Positions 39,640 to 51,521 of a stretch of DNA of 64,000 nucleotides are shown here, in pieces. The position numbers and the translations under genes were made by a program. Position 1 is the first letter of the stretch, and each line of letters opens with the position of its first letter. Below the pieces are notes generated by a model. The model worked only from the letters and a program-made list of their open reading frames with translations, did no database searches and was not told the origin of the DNA. This DNA comes from Datnioides undecimradiatus (Eukaryota; Chordata; Actinopteri; Lobotiformes; Datnioididae): assembly GCA_008933995.1 (NCBI GenBank), contig WARS01002855.1, positions 342,001-406,000 of the forward strand, read 5' to 3'.

Positions 39640-39850
39640 TTTGTGGCTCTCGGTGGGAGGAGGCGGGCGGAGCAGTAAGTTCCATAAGGAAAAACATATT
39701 AAAGCAGGAAAACCTACAGTAGCACGAGGCTCGCGGGCGCCGTAATTAGATGTAATTAATACGCAGGGGAGCGGCCGCGCTCGCTTCGCCCTCGGAGCAG
39801 GAGGCTCAAAGCTCCTGAGGACGCGCACTGTGCTCGGCTTTGTGGGTAAG
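39640..39850 (+). promoter_or_regulatory. GC-rich block with a splice-donor-like end; possible untranslated first exon or promoter
   Basis: The block has GGAGGAGGCGGGCGGAGC (GC-box-like), a TAATTA-containing core (GTAATTAGATGTAATTAATACG), a NotI-type GCGGCCGC, and ends TTTGTGGGTAAGCTGAC, whose GGGTAAG is a good 5' splice donor on the + strand. It lies 9 kb upstream of the first coding exon, on the same strand. Speculative. Confidence 0.2.
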
Positions 39851-42800
39851 CTGACCTAAATTGATGTTGATTGATCGAAGCGTAGACTCCCGACCGCTCC
39901 CTCCTGTCCTGTCCCCACCCTCCTCCTCCACCCCCGTCGAGAGAAATATCCCAGCCACTGCATTTCTACATGTCTTCATGCCACGTCTCCTCTCTGCCAT
40001 CCATCTATCCGGGTCCCGGTTCTCCTCACACTGTCTTCGCTGCAGAGGTGGTGGTCATTCCGGCCTTTTACCCTCACAGATCTCTCTGCAGGCGCGCACA
40101 CGCATCACATGCACAGATAGAAAGGAAGCGACTGTGCATCCACGTGCACCTGTGCACCTGTGCATCTCTGTTTGGGCGCAGCTGTGTTTATACAGTGGAT
40201 TTGAAGCGTTTAAGCGTATGTGGTTTGACAGTTTCTACAAAGGATTCGGTGTTTGCTTTCACAGTTGCAGATGTTTCAAATGCTCCGGGTCTGGCGCGTC
40301 CCCCTGCGTCCCAGGCAGCAGAATACTGATTGATGATCAATCATGCATTAGCAGCCTTCACACAAGCACAGGAAAAAAAAAATCCATCTCACCAGCTCTG
40401 CAACGTGCTAAAGTCACAATATGCTCCGGCGTCTACCCCACAAGCAGCCGTTTTTCACGCTGCTTCTTGTTCTCGTCCCTCCGGAGGGTGTTTGTGTAGG
40501 ATGCATTTTGTTTTTCCAACAACGGCTTCATTTGCATGCAGGTTCTGACACATTCACATTCCACCACAGCTGTTCATCGCAGATTCTCCGCGCTGGTTTT
40601 GATTAAGGCCCATTAAACGATCAGTCCAACGTCTCCGATTCTGAACAAAATCCACATCCATGCTCAATGATCTCCTCTCAGCTTTGAAGGGACAGGAGAA
40701 CCCAGCGCAGAACAGGAACGTGTTCCAAGTCTTACAATCCCTACAGCGTCTCCATAAACATAATGCGTGCAACTAAGGCGAAGGTCGGAAACTAGCTAAC
40801 ACTTGACACATGCTAATACAGAACCTGTGAAGGTAACAAGCTAGACATGGAGCTACTACCAACCTGCGTTGATCAGACTGGGAGCCACTGCAATGAGGGG
40901 GCAGATCCTTCCATACATGAGTATTGGAGATGTCTGCAGATTAGCAGGATATAGAAATGTTGTTTCTAGATCTTGAGGTGTCGGAGCGGGTCGTCTTAAA
41001 TGGGACCAGACCTGCAGCACTCAGTGTTTGCATGATGCAATTGGCTCAGTGTGTGCAACAGTTTGCAGTTTTCATTGACTCCTTCTGATTCATTCATTGA
41101 AGAGTTTAATTTCAGTGTTTGTCATGTCTGCACTGGCCGGGCTTCGTGTTTCTGCACAACCTGCCTTTTAAAGGTAAAATATAAGAGAAAGTGTCTGAAA
41201 AGTGACTTTCAGGGAGTGGTCCATGCGTGCTTTGTTTGGGTCAGCCGTAATGTACCTTCATCTTCACCACCACCACTCGTTGCCGTCAGTTTGGAGGCAC
41301 GCTTGCGGCCCGTGGTGCAGCGAGAGAGACAGGCTGCTGGGAAGGAGAGAAGCTTTTCAACAGTTGCGCTCCTCTCGCCGCACAAAACAGACAAAACGCT
41401 CCGCGGCGCACATGTTAACTTTAATCGATACAGAGAAGATAATCTTGTCCTCTGAAAAGATAAGACGACACAAAACAAGATGAGATTTTAATGATGCTGA
41501 TGTGGAAAGTGGGTCACTGCGGCAGCGAGACGTTGAAGAAAATATAACAACTAGAACGTTTTTTGAAGATAACAAGCAACTTTTATCGCCATCGATCTGA
41601 CAACGTCTTCTGTCTTTCTTGGAGGACGCTGGTATTTACACAGCACGCCAGTTTTCTTTGATGTAGGAGACGGTTTTATATTAAAAAGCGCGGCTAAGCA
41701 TGAGCGCCGGTGAGCTTCTGCACACGTGACCGGTCCACTTTTTGCTGCAGCGTGCGATCTGCAAGGCCTTTCAGCACCGGGCATGCAGGCAAACGTTTAA
41801 GTGATGTCTGGACAGTCTTGGTTGCAGCATTTACCATTTCGTCCAACCTCTGACAGCTGTGACTGCGCCAGTACCTCACCAGCTGCCTGGCTCTGCTGTT
41901 TGGCAGCCCGCAGCCCTCAGACTGCTTCGCGTTTCTCTATGTACCCAAGGCCGGTGAGTGTCAACAGCTTGAGCCTGCACACACCGAACAGCCAAGGCCA
42001 ACAACATGACTAATGGCTGGTATTAAGGCTATGTAGCAGAGCAGGTATGATTCACATTGCAGCCTTTCTGAGCACCCTTCAGCCTTCGTTACATTTCCAT
42101 CCACAGCGACTCTGACGCAGGTCACGTTAAAGTCGATAGAAAAGCTCTTTGCTCTTTGCCCTCCTCTCACGGATTTTAATTAATCCTTGCGTGCTTGGTA
42201 AAAAACGATTTAAATTCCTGATTTTATATCGTGCTGATCGCGGCCCGCTGACTGACAAAGCATCAAAATATCAATAGCAATTTAGGAGATGTTCGGGTGA
42301 TTTGGGAGGGCGATCGGTTACTGCAGCGACATCACAGGAGCGTGTGTTTCAGAGCAAAGAGCTCTCGCAGCAGAAACCTTCACCGTTCAAGCTTCAGATC
42401 ACCGATAGGAGCGCAACAACTGCAACAACTGCAAGAACTGCATAGAAATGAGTATAATTAATGTATGCAGTGTTAATCTGCAAGTTTCTACACAACACAT
42501 GGTCAAACCCGGAGAATGCGCTCCAGTCACACTAACGACAGCACTTTCTCCATATAAAACAATCCAATTTAGAAACTGTCCAGTAAAGAAAATGGAGCTC
42601 GGTGGCGTAAGGTCAGTCTCATTCCCCAGACTGCTGCCGAGAAGTTGGAACCGCTATTGTTTAAAATGACAATGTATGCAGAGGCATTAAGAGTTCGCCT
42701 AATTGGAGCCTGAGGAGTGCAGCCCCACACCACCCCGCAAGTACACAAAGAGACAGACGTTCTTCATGGAGCTTGTTAGCATTGCTGCATTTCATGATGA

Positions 42801-44429
42801 CTGATGGAACCTTGTTACTAGATTAGGAGGCAAACAGCCTAAACAAATCAACCCGCAGGGTGGTAATGTTTCTCTGAGTAAACACCAGTGTTTGCATGCC
42901 TTCAGCCAGTAATGCAGGGTAAAACGTCTTGTATCGCTGACGACCAGTTTGAGCCTGTTTCATGAATGGGGTATTCGGGTGTGCTTGCACTGGATGGAGG
43001 AAGGAAGTGCATATTTTGCTAGAGCTGGTGCAATATCTGGTCCTCTGCAAGCTCATGATGCGCAGTAAAGCAATCCATACATCCATAGTCCTCAGTATCG
43101 GTAAGCTAAAGCATAAGCAGTTATGGGAATTGCTGCAGAACGTCTCTCATGTTGGTCTCCTGTATTACTAACGTGCTTCAGCTGCGTCGAGCCTGAGCCA
43201 GAAGCCCGCAGCTGCCCAGCTTCTGAAACTCCCGGATCAGTTTGACGTCTTTATGTATTTGGATGTTTTATCTGTGCTGCCGCTTACATAGCAAACGCAT
43301 GCTCTTTGGCTTCGGTGAGTCATTTATGAGTTTATGAAATGCTAATGCTAATCCACAGGAGGAGAGCAGGGCTTTGGCCACACAGGAGGGATGTACTGTA
43401 CTGTACACTTTAATAGTCTGCGTTCGCTCTCTGCATTAAAGGAGCTTTGACATCCTTCAACCTCCTTCAACTGCTTACTGTTCAATGAAAATGCTTTTTA
43501 TACTTATTGGGTCGTGCTAATGCCCAATAACAAGCATACCAAAGAAAAGCTGTGGTCTCAGGTGGTTAAATAGGTCAAGACTGCAAGATGGAAAATGCTA
43601 CTTTCCCCCTTTTCCCCGATGTTTACAAAGGCAGGGACGGCTAAAAACCGATATACACCGGAGCCAAAAGGTGAGGAGTGATGATCGAACTCAGGGATGG
43701 AGAACCAGCCTGTGTAAACAAAAGGGCAATTAACAAGTACCAAAACAAATTAAAACAATGATCATTATGTTGTGTTTATTTATTATATATTGCATTGCAC
43801 AGGCGACGAGAAAGGAGTCAAGATAAGAAAAACACATCTGCACATCCGCAGCAGGCAAACGGCTGCAATTTGTAAAATGGATAGACGTCATGCAACAGCG
43901 TGCGCGTGCAGACTTTCACCGGCGTGCTGACCTTTACAGAAGTGTGCATCGTCTGTGACTGCTGATGTCAGTGTGTCACGGAGGTCTGGATAAAGTTTGC
44001 CTTTCCTCTCGGGTGTAGTAATACTCCAACTGGATGTGTCTGAGAGCTTGTTTTGTGCCGATAATCACCGCAGCTCCACCGGCACTCCACGGTGTCTTCA
44101 CAGGCCGTGCACGGTGTACAGTGCACCCTAAGCTGAGCTGCAGCCGAAAATCTTTTCACCCTCTCCATATTGTACATTAACAATGAGCGCTGACTCACTC
44201 CTGCTTCGGTTATTTCATCCATTTGAGAACAACACACGGCTCCTTCTGAAGCTGCAATTTATTTCCATGATCCCCTGCAATTCTGCCTTTTCCATCACTG
44301 ACAGCAACGCGCAAGAGTCGGGCTTTGCTTTGGCAACAGAGATCCCAATTTCTCTCTCAGCAGTAATAGACCGGGGCTCTGTCTTGCTCTTACTGCGTTA
44401 TCATCACTCCATTTCCCCCAATTTCTAAC
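39851..44429. other. Region without a recognised gene
   Basis: No exon, RNA gene or mobile element recognised. Confidence 0.55.
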
Positions 44430-44624
44430 TTGAAGCTGAAAACAACAAAAGACGTTTCACACCTTTTTCTGCAGGTTGATGAAAACTATTCGAGGAAGCT
44501 GATGAAATCACTAACAGAGATGGGGTTATTAGGAGGGGGAGAGAAGGAACCCAAGAAGGAAATTACAACTCGAAACTTGTGGAAAGTATTGAACACATTA
44601 GACCGCTGGTATTTAAAAGTGTAA
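44430..44624 (+). other. Doubtful 64-codon ORF with acceptor-like sequence inside
   Basis: The frame contains ACCTTTTTCTGCAG/GTTGATG, a convincing 3' splice acceptor ending at 44474. It then gives a hydrophilic, protein-like stretch rich in Lys, Glu and Leu (LMKSLTEMGLLGGGEKEPKK) up to TAA at 44622-44624. No family is recognised. It may be a terminal exon or gene relic, or chance. Confidence 0.15.
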
Positions 44625-45964
44625 AAGGATCTGAGGGTGGATACAACCGAGACCATCCTGCTCAGATTTCCTATCACTCGGAAAATCTGTGCTCATATTT
44701 AAGAAGTCCAACATCGCTGTACAGCAGGCACCAGTGGACCGATAGGATCAGCCCGTGCTGTAAACTCCCCACAGAAAGGATGGAGAGTGGAGTTAGTGAG
44801 CATGAGTCACACAGGTCCTGATGCTGGTAGTCTATATGTGTGTTGTGGATGTAATATATCAAAGGTCAAAACTTAGAATAACACTTGCACCGTGTGATGT
44901 TCCAGCCGTGGAGTCGAGCCTTTCATGCACAATGACTGCTGCGTTCATATATTTGGTTTAATATCTCCTCGCTACTATTCTGTTCTTGGTACACTGAGCA
45001 ATTTCTGCTGGAGTCGAGCGGTTTCTGTCATTTGTGCACAAGGTTTCTGAACTAGGCGCCTTTGCATTGTGGAAATAATACAAGAAGAGATAAGAGACTC
45101 AGAGACAAAGAGCTTTAGCTAATGAACAAGCTGTTCACATAAAGCATCTTGCAGCAAACTCGACAGCTGTGTCGTTGGTGTGTGTAAATATTATATTTCA
45201 TATGGTCCTCCGGCCTCTGAATCACATGGTAATGTGATGTGACAGACAGGTCTCCCTCGAGCGGCCATACTGCGCGTTGAAGGATGAGGTTTCACTGAGC
45301 TTCTGGCCAAACTGTGTTCTGAGTTCACGAAACAGTAGCTGACAAGACAAAATCACAACTGGAGCGCGGCTCTGGCAGAACAGCGAAGCTGAGATTGCAT
45401 CAGCTGATTTGCATCAGCTGTTTTCATTCATGCGGCGCAGCCAGTGTCTCGGCTGCTTGGTTGTGCGGCCATCAGCTGACTAGTACGCTCCAATCAAACG
45501 CATGCGGCTGTGCAATGTGGCAGTTACAGTCTGACACGTGCACAGTGTGTTCACGCATTATACATAATTCAATATGTTTCCTTCCCCACTACTCTGTTAA
45601 TTCATGTTTGCTAATGCTAGGTTAGCTTAAATGTGCCGTTGGACCCAGGTCTCCCTCCTTGGTTGTCAGCCCTAATTAAGCCTCTTTTCTTTGGTCATCA
45701 GGAAAGACAAATCTGGGGTTAGTCAGACGGTTACTCCTCTGCCGAGCTGCTGTCGAACAGTGAGTGGGGAGGAAAAGTGTTTTTGTGATTTAGAACAAGG
45801 ACACTTCAATAAGCCAATGTCAGAAGACCGTCTCCTCTTCAGCCTCTTACATAAACAAAGGCATCTTCAGTGGAGGCGAACGCAGCACGCTCAGTGTTTC
45901 CAAAGTACTGTAGCATTTTATCTGGGTGTGAAGAAACTACTCACTCCAATCCCTCAACAACTTC

Positions 45965-46085
45965 TGCTGAGGTGCCCTCAAGCAAGATGCTTAACCCCGA
46001 ACTGTCAGCAGTCAATAGGTGTTTGTGTAAGTGCTGGGCAGCTCTTACATGTGTGGAAGTGTGTAACCCTGCAGGCTACCGCAGC
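45965..46085 (+). mobile_element. SINE body fragment
   Basis: TGAGGTGCCCTCAAGCAAGATGCTTAACCC is the body of the same fish SINE type (consensus-like GAGGTGCCCTTGAGCAAGGC), followed by a decayed part ending near GGAAGTGTGTAACC. The tRNA-like head is absent and the copy is 5' truncated. Confidence 0.55.
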
Positions 46086-48845
46086 CTCCAAAAACCCCAG
46101 ATATGTTTCTGGTCAGGAGGCCCACTTAGAGGAACTTAAGACCAGCTGGACATCTTGCTTTTGCTGACCTCCAGTGGTTGAAGCTCATGCAGGGGTGTAG
46201 CGATGTGGAAATGCACTCACTCACTGTTACAGGAAACAATGATAGATTTTTTTGCACCATGCACGTGAAATTTTATCTAAATGAGCTAACAAGACACTAA
46301 ACGTAACGTAAAACCAGATGTAGAAGGCAGCAGATATAATATTAATATCACTAAAGTCAATTATTGAGAGCAATTTACTGTAAAAACAGTTCATCACCAT
46401 CTTTGCCATAGTTTAATAATAGAAATATTCTCCTTACATGTGCAAAGTTGTCAGAACAACATTGACCTTTTCCAGCGCTTTGAAATTTGGTTTTAGGAAT
46501 CTTTGTGAACTGTTATCGTCGTGTTCAGGCAGGAGCGTGATCTGTCTTCACCGTGCGTCCTGAAGATCACTTCACTTCATCACACAGACTCTCCTTACGT
46601 CCTCCTTCATGGAAAGTGTTTGGAGGATTAAAGGACTTCATCATCTGCGTATAGATTGATTTAATGCTGTATTTCGCCATTATAGCATTAGTTTGCAAAT
46701 AAAATATTCATTTATTTAGAAAAGTGGCAGATTATTAATTGTATTCGAGTTAAATACCAACAGTATTTATACCTAGACACTTAGATGAACGAATACTGGC
46801 TGACACAGTTACAGCAGTAATACAGCAGATGAAATATCACAGATTTAGGTGTGGTGCAGACGTCGATTTGCAATCAAATACTCCAAAGAAGGCAGAGATT
46901 GGGGTGTGCGGCACAATGGCTTTAAAGCGTGAGCGGCACACGTCACCAGTCGTGGGTAAACTGCAGATTAGTCATAGTCTGTTTTCCCTTTAGGATTCCT
47001 GCAGGAAAACAGAGTTAAAACACATAACGGCACGGCAGCTGTGGAGATAATTTGTCTGAAATTTCTCTATTGTCGCTTTATTTCCTGCGCATCTCGAGCT
47101 CAGTCAGAACATGTGGACTCGGCCATTATGTCAAATTGTGCACAGATTGCTCTCCATTACCAGGAGGCTTTATATACTGTAGCACGAGTCGGACGAAATG
47201 CACTGATTGCCCCCTGCTTTCTCTCTTGCACATTAACGCTCCGCGTACCTTCCTCAGGCTCCTGCCTCCTCTTTGTGTGGCTCTCATACATATGCAGGTC
47301 ATTTCCCCTTTTGCACTCCCCTCAAAACACACACTGCATCTCTCCTCCCGCTGCAGCTGCCTCTACAGTCCATCCACCCCTCGCTTCATCTCCTATCCCT
47401 TCATCACCTGCAGCACTTTCTCTGCTTCTTTATTCTGCTTGTACTCACCGTTTATTCTCTGGGGTCCTGCTCTTGCCTGGTCCTCTGGGCCCACCCCCAC
47501 GCCGGCACGCTGCTGCGACTCAGACCTCAGTCTGTGCCGGATTGTGGAAAAACACTGAATTTGTTAGGAGTGAGAACTACTCTTCCGAACTTTATCTCTC
47601 TGAGGGGGTGACCTGACCTGCATTCTGCGCTCCTGTTTCCCTTCATGCTGCCTTTTTCAGCCACAAACACTTCTTACTCTGTCTGAATCGATACGACACA
47701 AAATGAATGTACCTCATGTATGAGCTGTTAAGGTGTATATTCGTGCATTTGTATTTAAAAGGCTTGTTGTGATGAATCGCCCCTTGCCTGGAAAGTAAAT
47801 AACAGAAGGTGGCTTAAATCAGAAAGCTGCAGCACAGTTTTTAGCAACATCTCCATTATATACTCTAGTCTCATGAACATGTATAACAAATGAATAATTT
47901 TAAAAAGACATTTCATGTTAAGTGCGACCTCCTCCTGTGCAGAAAACACATGGTAATTACAGGGTAATGTATACATACATACAGAACTATTCATTTAGAG
48001 GTTTCACTCAAATGAAACTGCTCTTAATGACAACACAAAGGTATATTTCCACTTTTAATCCCGGTGATTTATAATAATCTGTGACACATGGGTTTTATAA
48101 TCTTGCACATAGTCTTGAACGTGAATGTTAGCTTGTCATTCGGCTAATTACCCTCGCATATTTACACATCAGATCACTAAAATAAACCATTTATCGGCAG
48201 CTTTTGTTACTTTATAAATAAATGTGGGCTACAGCTGCTTAAACTTGGGGTTTTATTCATTTTGTTGATGCTATGAAAGATCGACCGCTCGCGACTGAGC
48301 CAAGGTAGATACTTCATCGCTGCTGTAGACATCAGACTTCACGTCTAAATGACGTCATCAATGCAAGACGGCAGGAAATGTTGGTTTTTTAGTCATTTCA
48401 GTACAGACGCAGGACGTGGAGACTCATTTTGTTATTCTCAGTTTGTGTTTTGAGTCTAGCCTGGAGTTTAATTCGGTTAGCCACGTAAGAGTGCATGTAT
48501 TTACAATAACATCAATGCATTCAAGCTGCTAATCCACAAGATCGTGTTCACTCTAGAGCTGACGCCGCCTTGTCTCTTCACTTTTATGGTTGTCCAATTT
48601 AATCCTAAATGCCAGCAGGATTTAATTATTAGGGATGTAAACAGAGTTGTGTTTGCCGACTTGCAGGATGTGTGAGCAACACACAGACGGGTGAGGAGGT
48701 GCAGAGTGGTCTGTTGATGTTGTTAACGGGAGAGCTGTGCTTTGATTCGGCTCCTAAATCACCGCCTGACTCTGGAGGCAACTGTTTGAAACTTGTGTAA
48801 CGGCGTCGTTTCTAAGCCAGCCTCTGCTGTGTGTCTCCCCCCCAG
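46086..48845. other. Region just upstream of the receptor gene's first coding exon, no gene recognised
   Basis: AT-rich unique sequence, ending in the candidate acceptor at 48845. It is the end of a 5'UTR intron if the acceptor is used. No TATA box or initiator was assigned. Confidence 0.5.
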
Positions 48846-49000
48846 GGTCTCCTGTTCTCGTCAGGTGAAGCACTGTGAGCCCCTCTCGTCCCTCCCTCCT
48901 CCCCTGCAGACGTCACCCGCTACCCCGAAATCCCTAAAACCCACCTGGCCACACCTGCTGCACCCCATCCGACAACTGCCACTGGCCCTCCCTTTACCCC
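48846..49000 (+). other. Probable 5' untranslated leader of the first coding exon, with two candidate acceptors
   Basis: Immediately upstream of the start codon the sequence contains no ATG. A good 3' splice acceptor (branch-like TTCTAAG near 48820, then CTCCCCCCCCAG ending at 48845) would start a leader of 155 nt. A second one (CCTCCCCTGCAG ending at 48909) would start a leader of 91 nt. Either implies at least one untranslated exon further upstream, as is usual for mammalian GRIN2 genes. It could instead be a promoter-proximal leader with no upstream exon; only transcript data can decide. Confidence 0.55.
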
Positions 49001-49465
49001 ATGGTGGCCCCAAGGCCCGCCCTCTCACTGCTATTGGCTGTCCTGGCCTGCACGGGGCCCGCGCGCCCCTCGCCCCCCCTGCTGCTCCGGCCCCGGGAGA
49101 GAGAGAGGGACTCGGGTGGCGTCAACATCGCCGTGGTCCACTCGGGCTCCTCCCTGCTCCCGGAGACGGCGGTGGTGGGAGGCGCGGGGGCCGGCGAGCC
49201 GGGGCTGGGAAACGGTCCGGGAGGAGGAGGAGGAGGAGGAGGAGGAGGAAAGGGAGTAACGGACACAGCTATGTTGGAGGGAGCGGCTGCAATGGCCTCG
49301 TTTTCCTCCTCCTCCTCGTCATCCCTGTCGCTGGCCGCGCTCGTGGGGGAGACGGTGATGACGCCATCGGGTCAGGCCAACGTCATCTACCTGGCTGTGA
49401 ACGAGAGCAGCCCGGGAAGCCTGCTGCTGCAGCTGTGTGAGCTGCTGGCCACCACACCACTGCAG
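49001..49465 (+). CDS. grin2d: GluN2D-like NMDA receptor subunit, coding exon 1 (signal peptide and start of amino-terminal domain)
   Basis: This exon encodes residues 1-155 of an NMDA-type ionotropic glutamate receptor GluN2 subunit, a postsynaptic plasma-membrane cation-channel subunit that binds glutamate and pairs with GluN1. Residues 1 to about 22 form a signal peptide (short basic start, then SLLLAVLAC). VNIAVVHSG (41-49) is the first beta strand of the LIVBP-like amino-terminal domain. NVIYLAVNESSPGSLLLQLC (127-146) matches the family segment ending in the conserved Cys of the domain's disulfide (Cys146 here); N134-E-S is a possible glycosylation site. A run of ten Gly (74-83) and a run of seven Ser (102-108) look like a lineage insertion. 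The exon ends CTGCAG/GTAGG, leaving phase 0. The ATG was chosen because it opens the signal peptide and no ATG lies between the likely acceptor (48845) and it. Assignment to D rather than C rests mostly on the downstream exons; teleosts often keep two grin2d copies, and which one this is cannot be told. Confidence 0.87.
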
Positions 49466-51383
49466 GTAGGCGTGATGTCAACACACACAGACGCCACCCC
49501 ATGACTCGACCAATGCAAAGTTTGTTTTAGCTCAGCAGCCTGACCAAGATCAACGAATTAGAAAAGCTTCTTCACAGCGAAACAAAAGCTCATCGACGAC
49601 CGAGAGATCTAAAAACTGTGCATCTCCAACTCCGTAGACATTTGAACAGTAATTGTTTGCGTCACATGGTATAAAGTGGCGTGCAGGAGCTAAAATACAG
49701 TTCCGCATGGTTCTGCATGAAAACCCGTGTGCTCTGCAGGACGTCAGGCCTCGTTTGAACATCTGACGAGCTCTGACCGGGAGCGTTGGTGTTGCCGTTG
49801 TCTGCCTCTCCTGTTGTTCATTCATGAGAAATTCATTATTCACGTTCACGCGCTGCTCCACTCATCTTCTCACTCACCCGCTCATTCATTCATTCGTTCG
49901 TTCATTCATAGTTTAGCACTTGTGGACTGGAGCAGATCTGAGCCTCGACTCTGAGAGCTGTGATGTGATCGCGCTGACAGAGGTAATGAGACACACTACT
50001 CTTGATTCATTCCTCATTCATATATTCATTCACCTGCTCATTCCTCTATGAAACATATACATTATTTATGTTCCTGTTTATCTAACAGGTCTCGCTGTGT
50101 ATCCCTCCATTTGTTTGCATCAGAACAGTAGAAAGGCCTTGTTGTAAACCTCTTGGATCAAGTGTGATATTAACTCTTTTAAGTAACACTTGCTGTCTTA
50201 CTTCCAGGTCCTGTCTGTAGCCTATTTGCATATCAAATGCTTCCCTGTGAGAATTGAGCTGTCAGCCACACTTAACTTCAATTTGCTCCCCAGGATCGCT
50301 ACAGGAAAACAAGCGTTAAGTCATCAAGCCGGCCTCAAATCACCATCGCTCCGCCTCGTATCATTACGGAAAAGTAATGGCGATCGCGGGAACTTCGCGC
50401 GTTTATCCAGAATGCATTACCTGCCGCTGACAGGTCCGCCCTGAAAGGTAATCACGACAAATGTCAGGCCACCAAAACGTTCCCACGCAGCAAACAAGGC
50501 CTGTGTGCAGAGACGGACACGGAAACACCAGGAAGTGTCCTAAGTGATGAATAACATAATCAAAGGGTATTTAATTCATTTACTAATGCAAAAATACATC
50601 CTATAACATATATATAGGCTAATTATAGCACAGTTAGAGGGTTGGGGTTAATTGTTTTCTCTTATATGTATTTTTAAATACACAAATTCGAGCTCTGGAT
50701 GTGTTTCACGGCCCAGCAAATGCAAATAAAATACACAAAAGTGAATAAATGTGCGTTTTACGTGCGTTTATCTGAGGCGCTGCCCGTTCGCAAGCGTGTT
50801 CCTGCAGCCACGCCTGTTGCTAAGCCCATGTAGGAGCTGAGGTGGCGGCCCGTAAGCCAGGAGCTTATCTGTTGTTTCTGGTGGTGTAAAGCAGCTTAAG
50901 CTGTACGGCTACAACACACACACACACACTCGTCTCCTGACAGGATGCCAGTCCACTGCGGGGACTTAACTCCGATTTTATCTGTGCGAACATTGATTGC
51001 CAATCAGAGCAGCACAAGAGTCCCGTTTTTAAAAAGCCTCCGACGGTTGTTTCATTACTTCGTTTTGGAAAGGTTCGGTTTCTTCAGCAGGCGAGATGTT
51101 CGTTAGCGGGGCGGGGAAAACAAAGCCTTCGCTGGAGGAGGAGCTGTTATCTGGAACAGCGTGAGCAGCTGTGAGCGTACACGTTGCTCCAATATATTTT
51201 TCTCACTTGTTCAGCCGCTAATTTATTCTCGTGGTGCACGAGAAGAGAAAGACGCGGCGCCTCTGATGATTAAAAGCCTGATGCGATGCTTATGAGGCTG
51301 CGTCTCAGTGAGGCTGATGTAACGGATGTAATGCCTTTGGTCGTACGCGCTTTGCTTCACTGTGCAACCTGTTTCACTTCCAG
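49466..51383 (+). other. Intron 1 of the GluN2D-like gene (1,918 bp)
   Basis: GT-AG intron in phase 0. It holds a degenerate TTCA tetranucleotide run (49881-49909), a short CA run near 50930 and a small GC-box-like GGGGCGGGG near 51110. I see no other gene or recognisable mobile element in it. Confidence 0.85.
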
Positions 51384-51521
51384 GGTTTGGTGTTTGAGGA
51401 GGAGAGGCCGCCGCCGCCGAACCGCGCCCCCCTGGCCCCCATGCTGGAGTTTGTCTCCGCCCAGACGGGGGTTCCCGTGGTCGCGGTGGGGGGAGGGGCC
51501 AGCCTGGGACGAGAGCCACAG
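51384..51521 (+). CDS. grin2d: GluN2D-like subunit, coding exon 2 (amino-terminal domain)
   Basis: This exon gives 46 codons, residues 156-201, in phase 0 at both ends (acceptor TTCCAG/GGT, donor CCACAG/GTGAG). It begins GLVFEEE, the family's (H)G(V/I/L)VFE strand, continues MLEFVSAQTGVPVVAV (equivalent to LDFLSAQTSLPIVAV in mammalian GluN2D), and ends GGGASLGREPQ. It builds the first lobe of the clamshell amino-terminal domain, which tunes open probability and allosteric modulation. A short Pro run (PPPPN) after FEEER is longer than I remember in mammals. Strong GC and CpG content matches exon 1. Joined to exon 1 and exon 3 it keeps one open frame, which supports both boundaries. Confidence 0.9.

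Noticed and set aside
47041..47616. 191-codon ORF with overlapping frames
   Set aside because: Pyrimidine-rich, Ser/Leu/Pro-biased composition; several frames are open at once.
48793..49440. 215-codon ORF over the first coding exon in another frame
   Set aside because: It is a shadow of the GC-rich exon. The true frame has a signal peptide and GluN2 motifs, and this one has poly-Arg from the GGA run.
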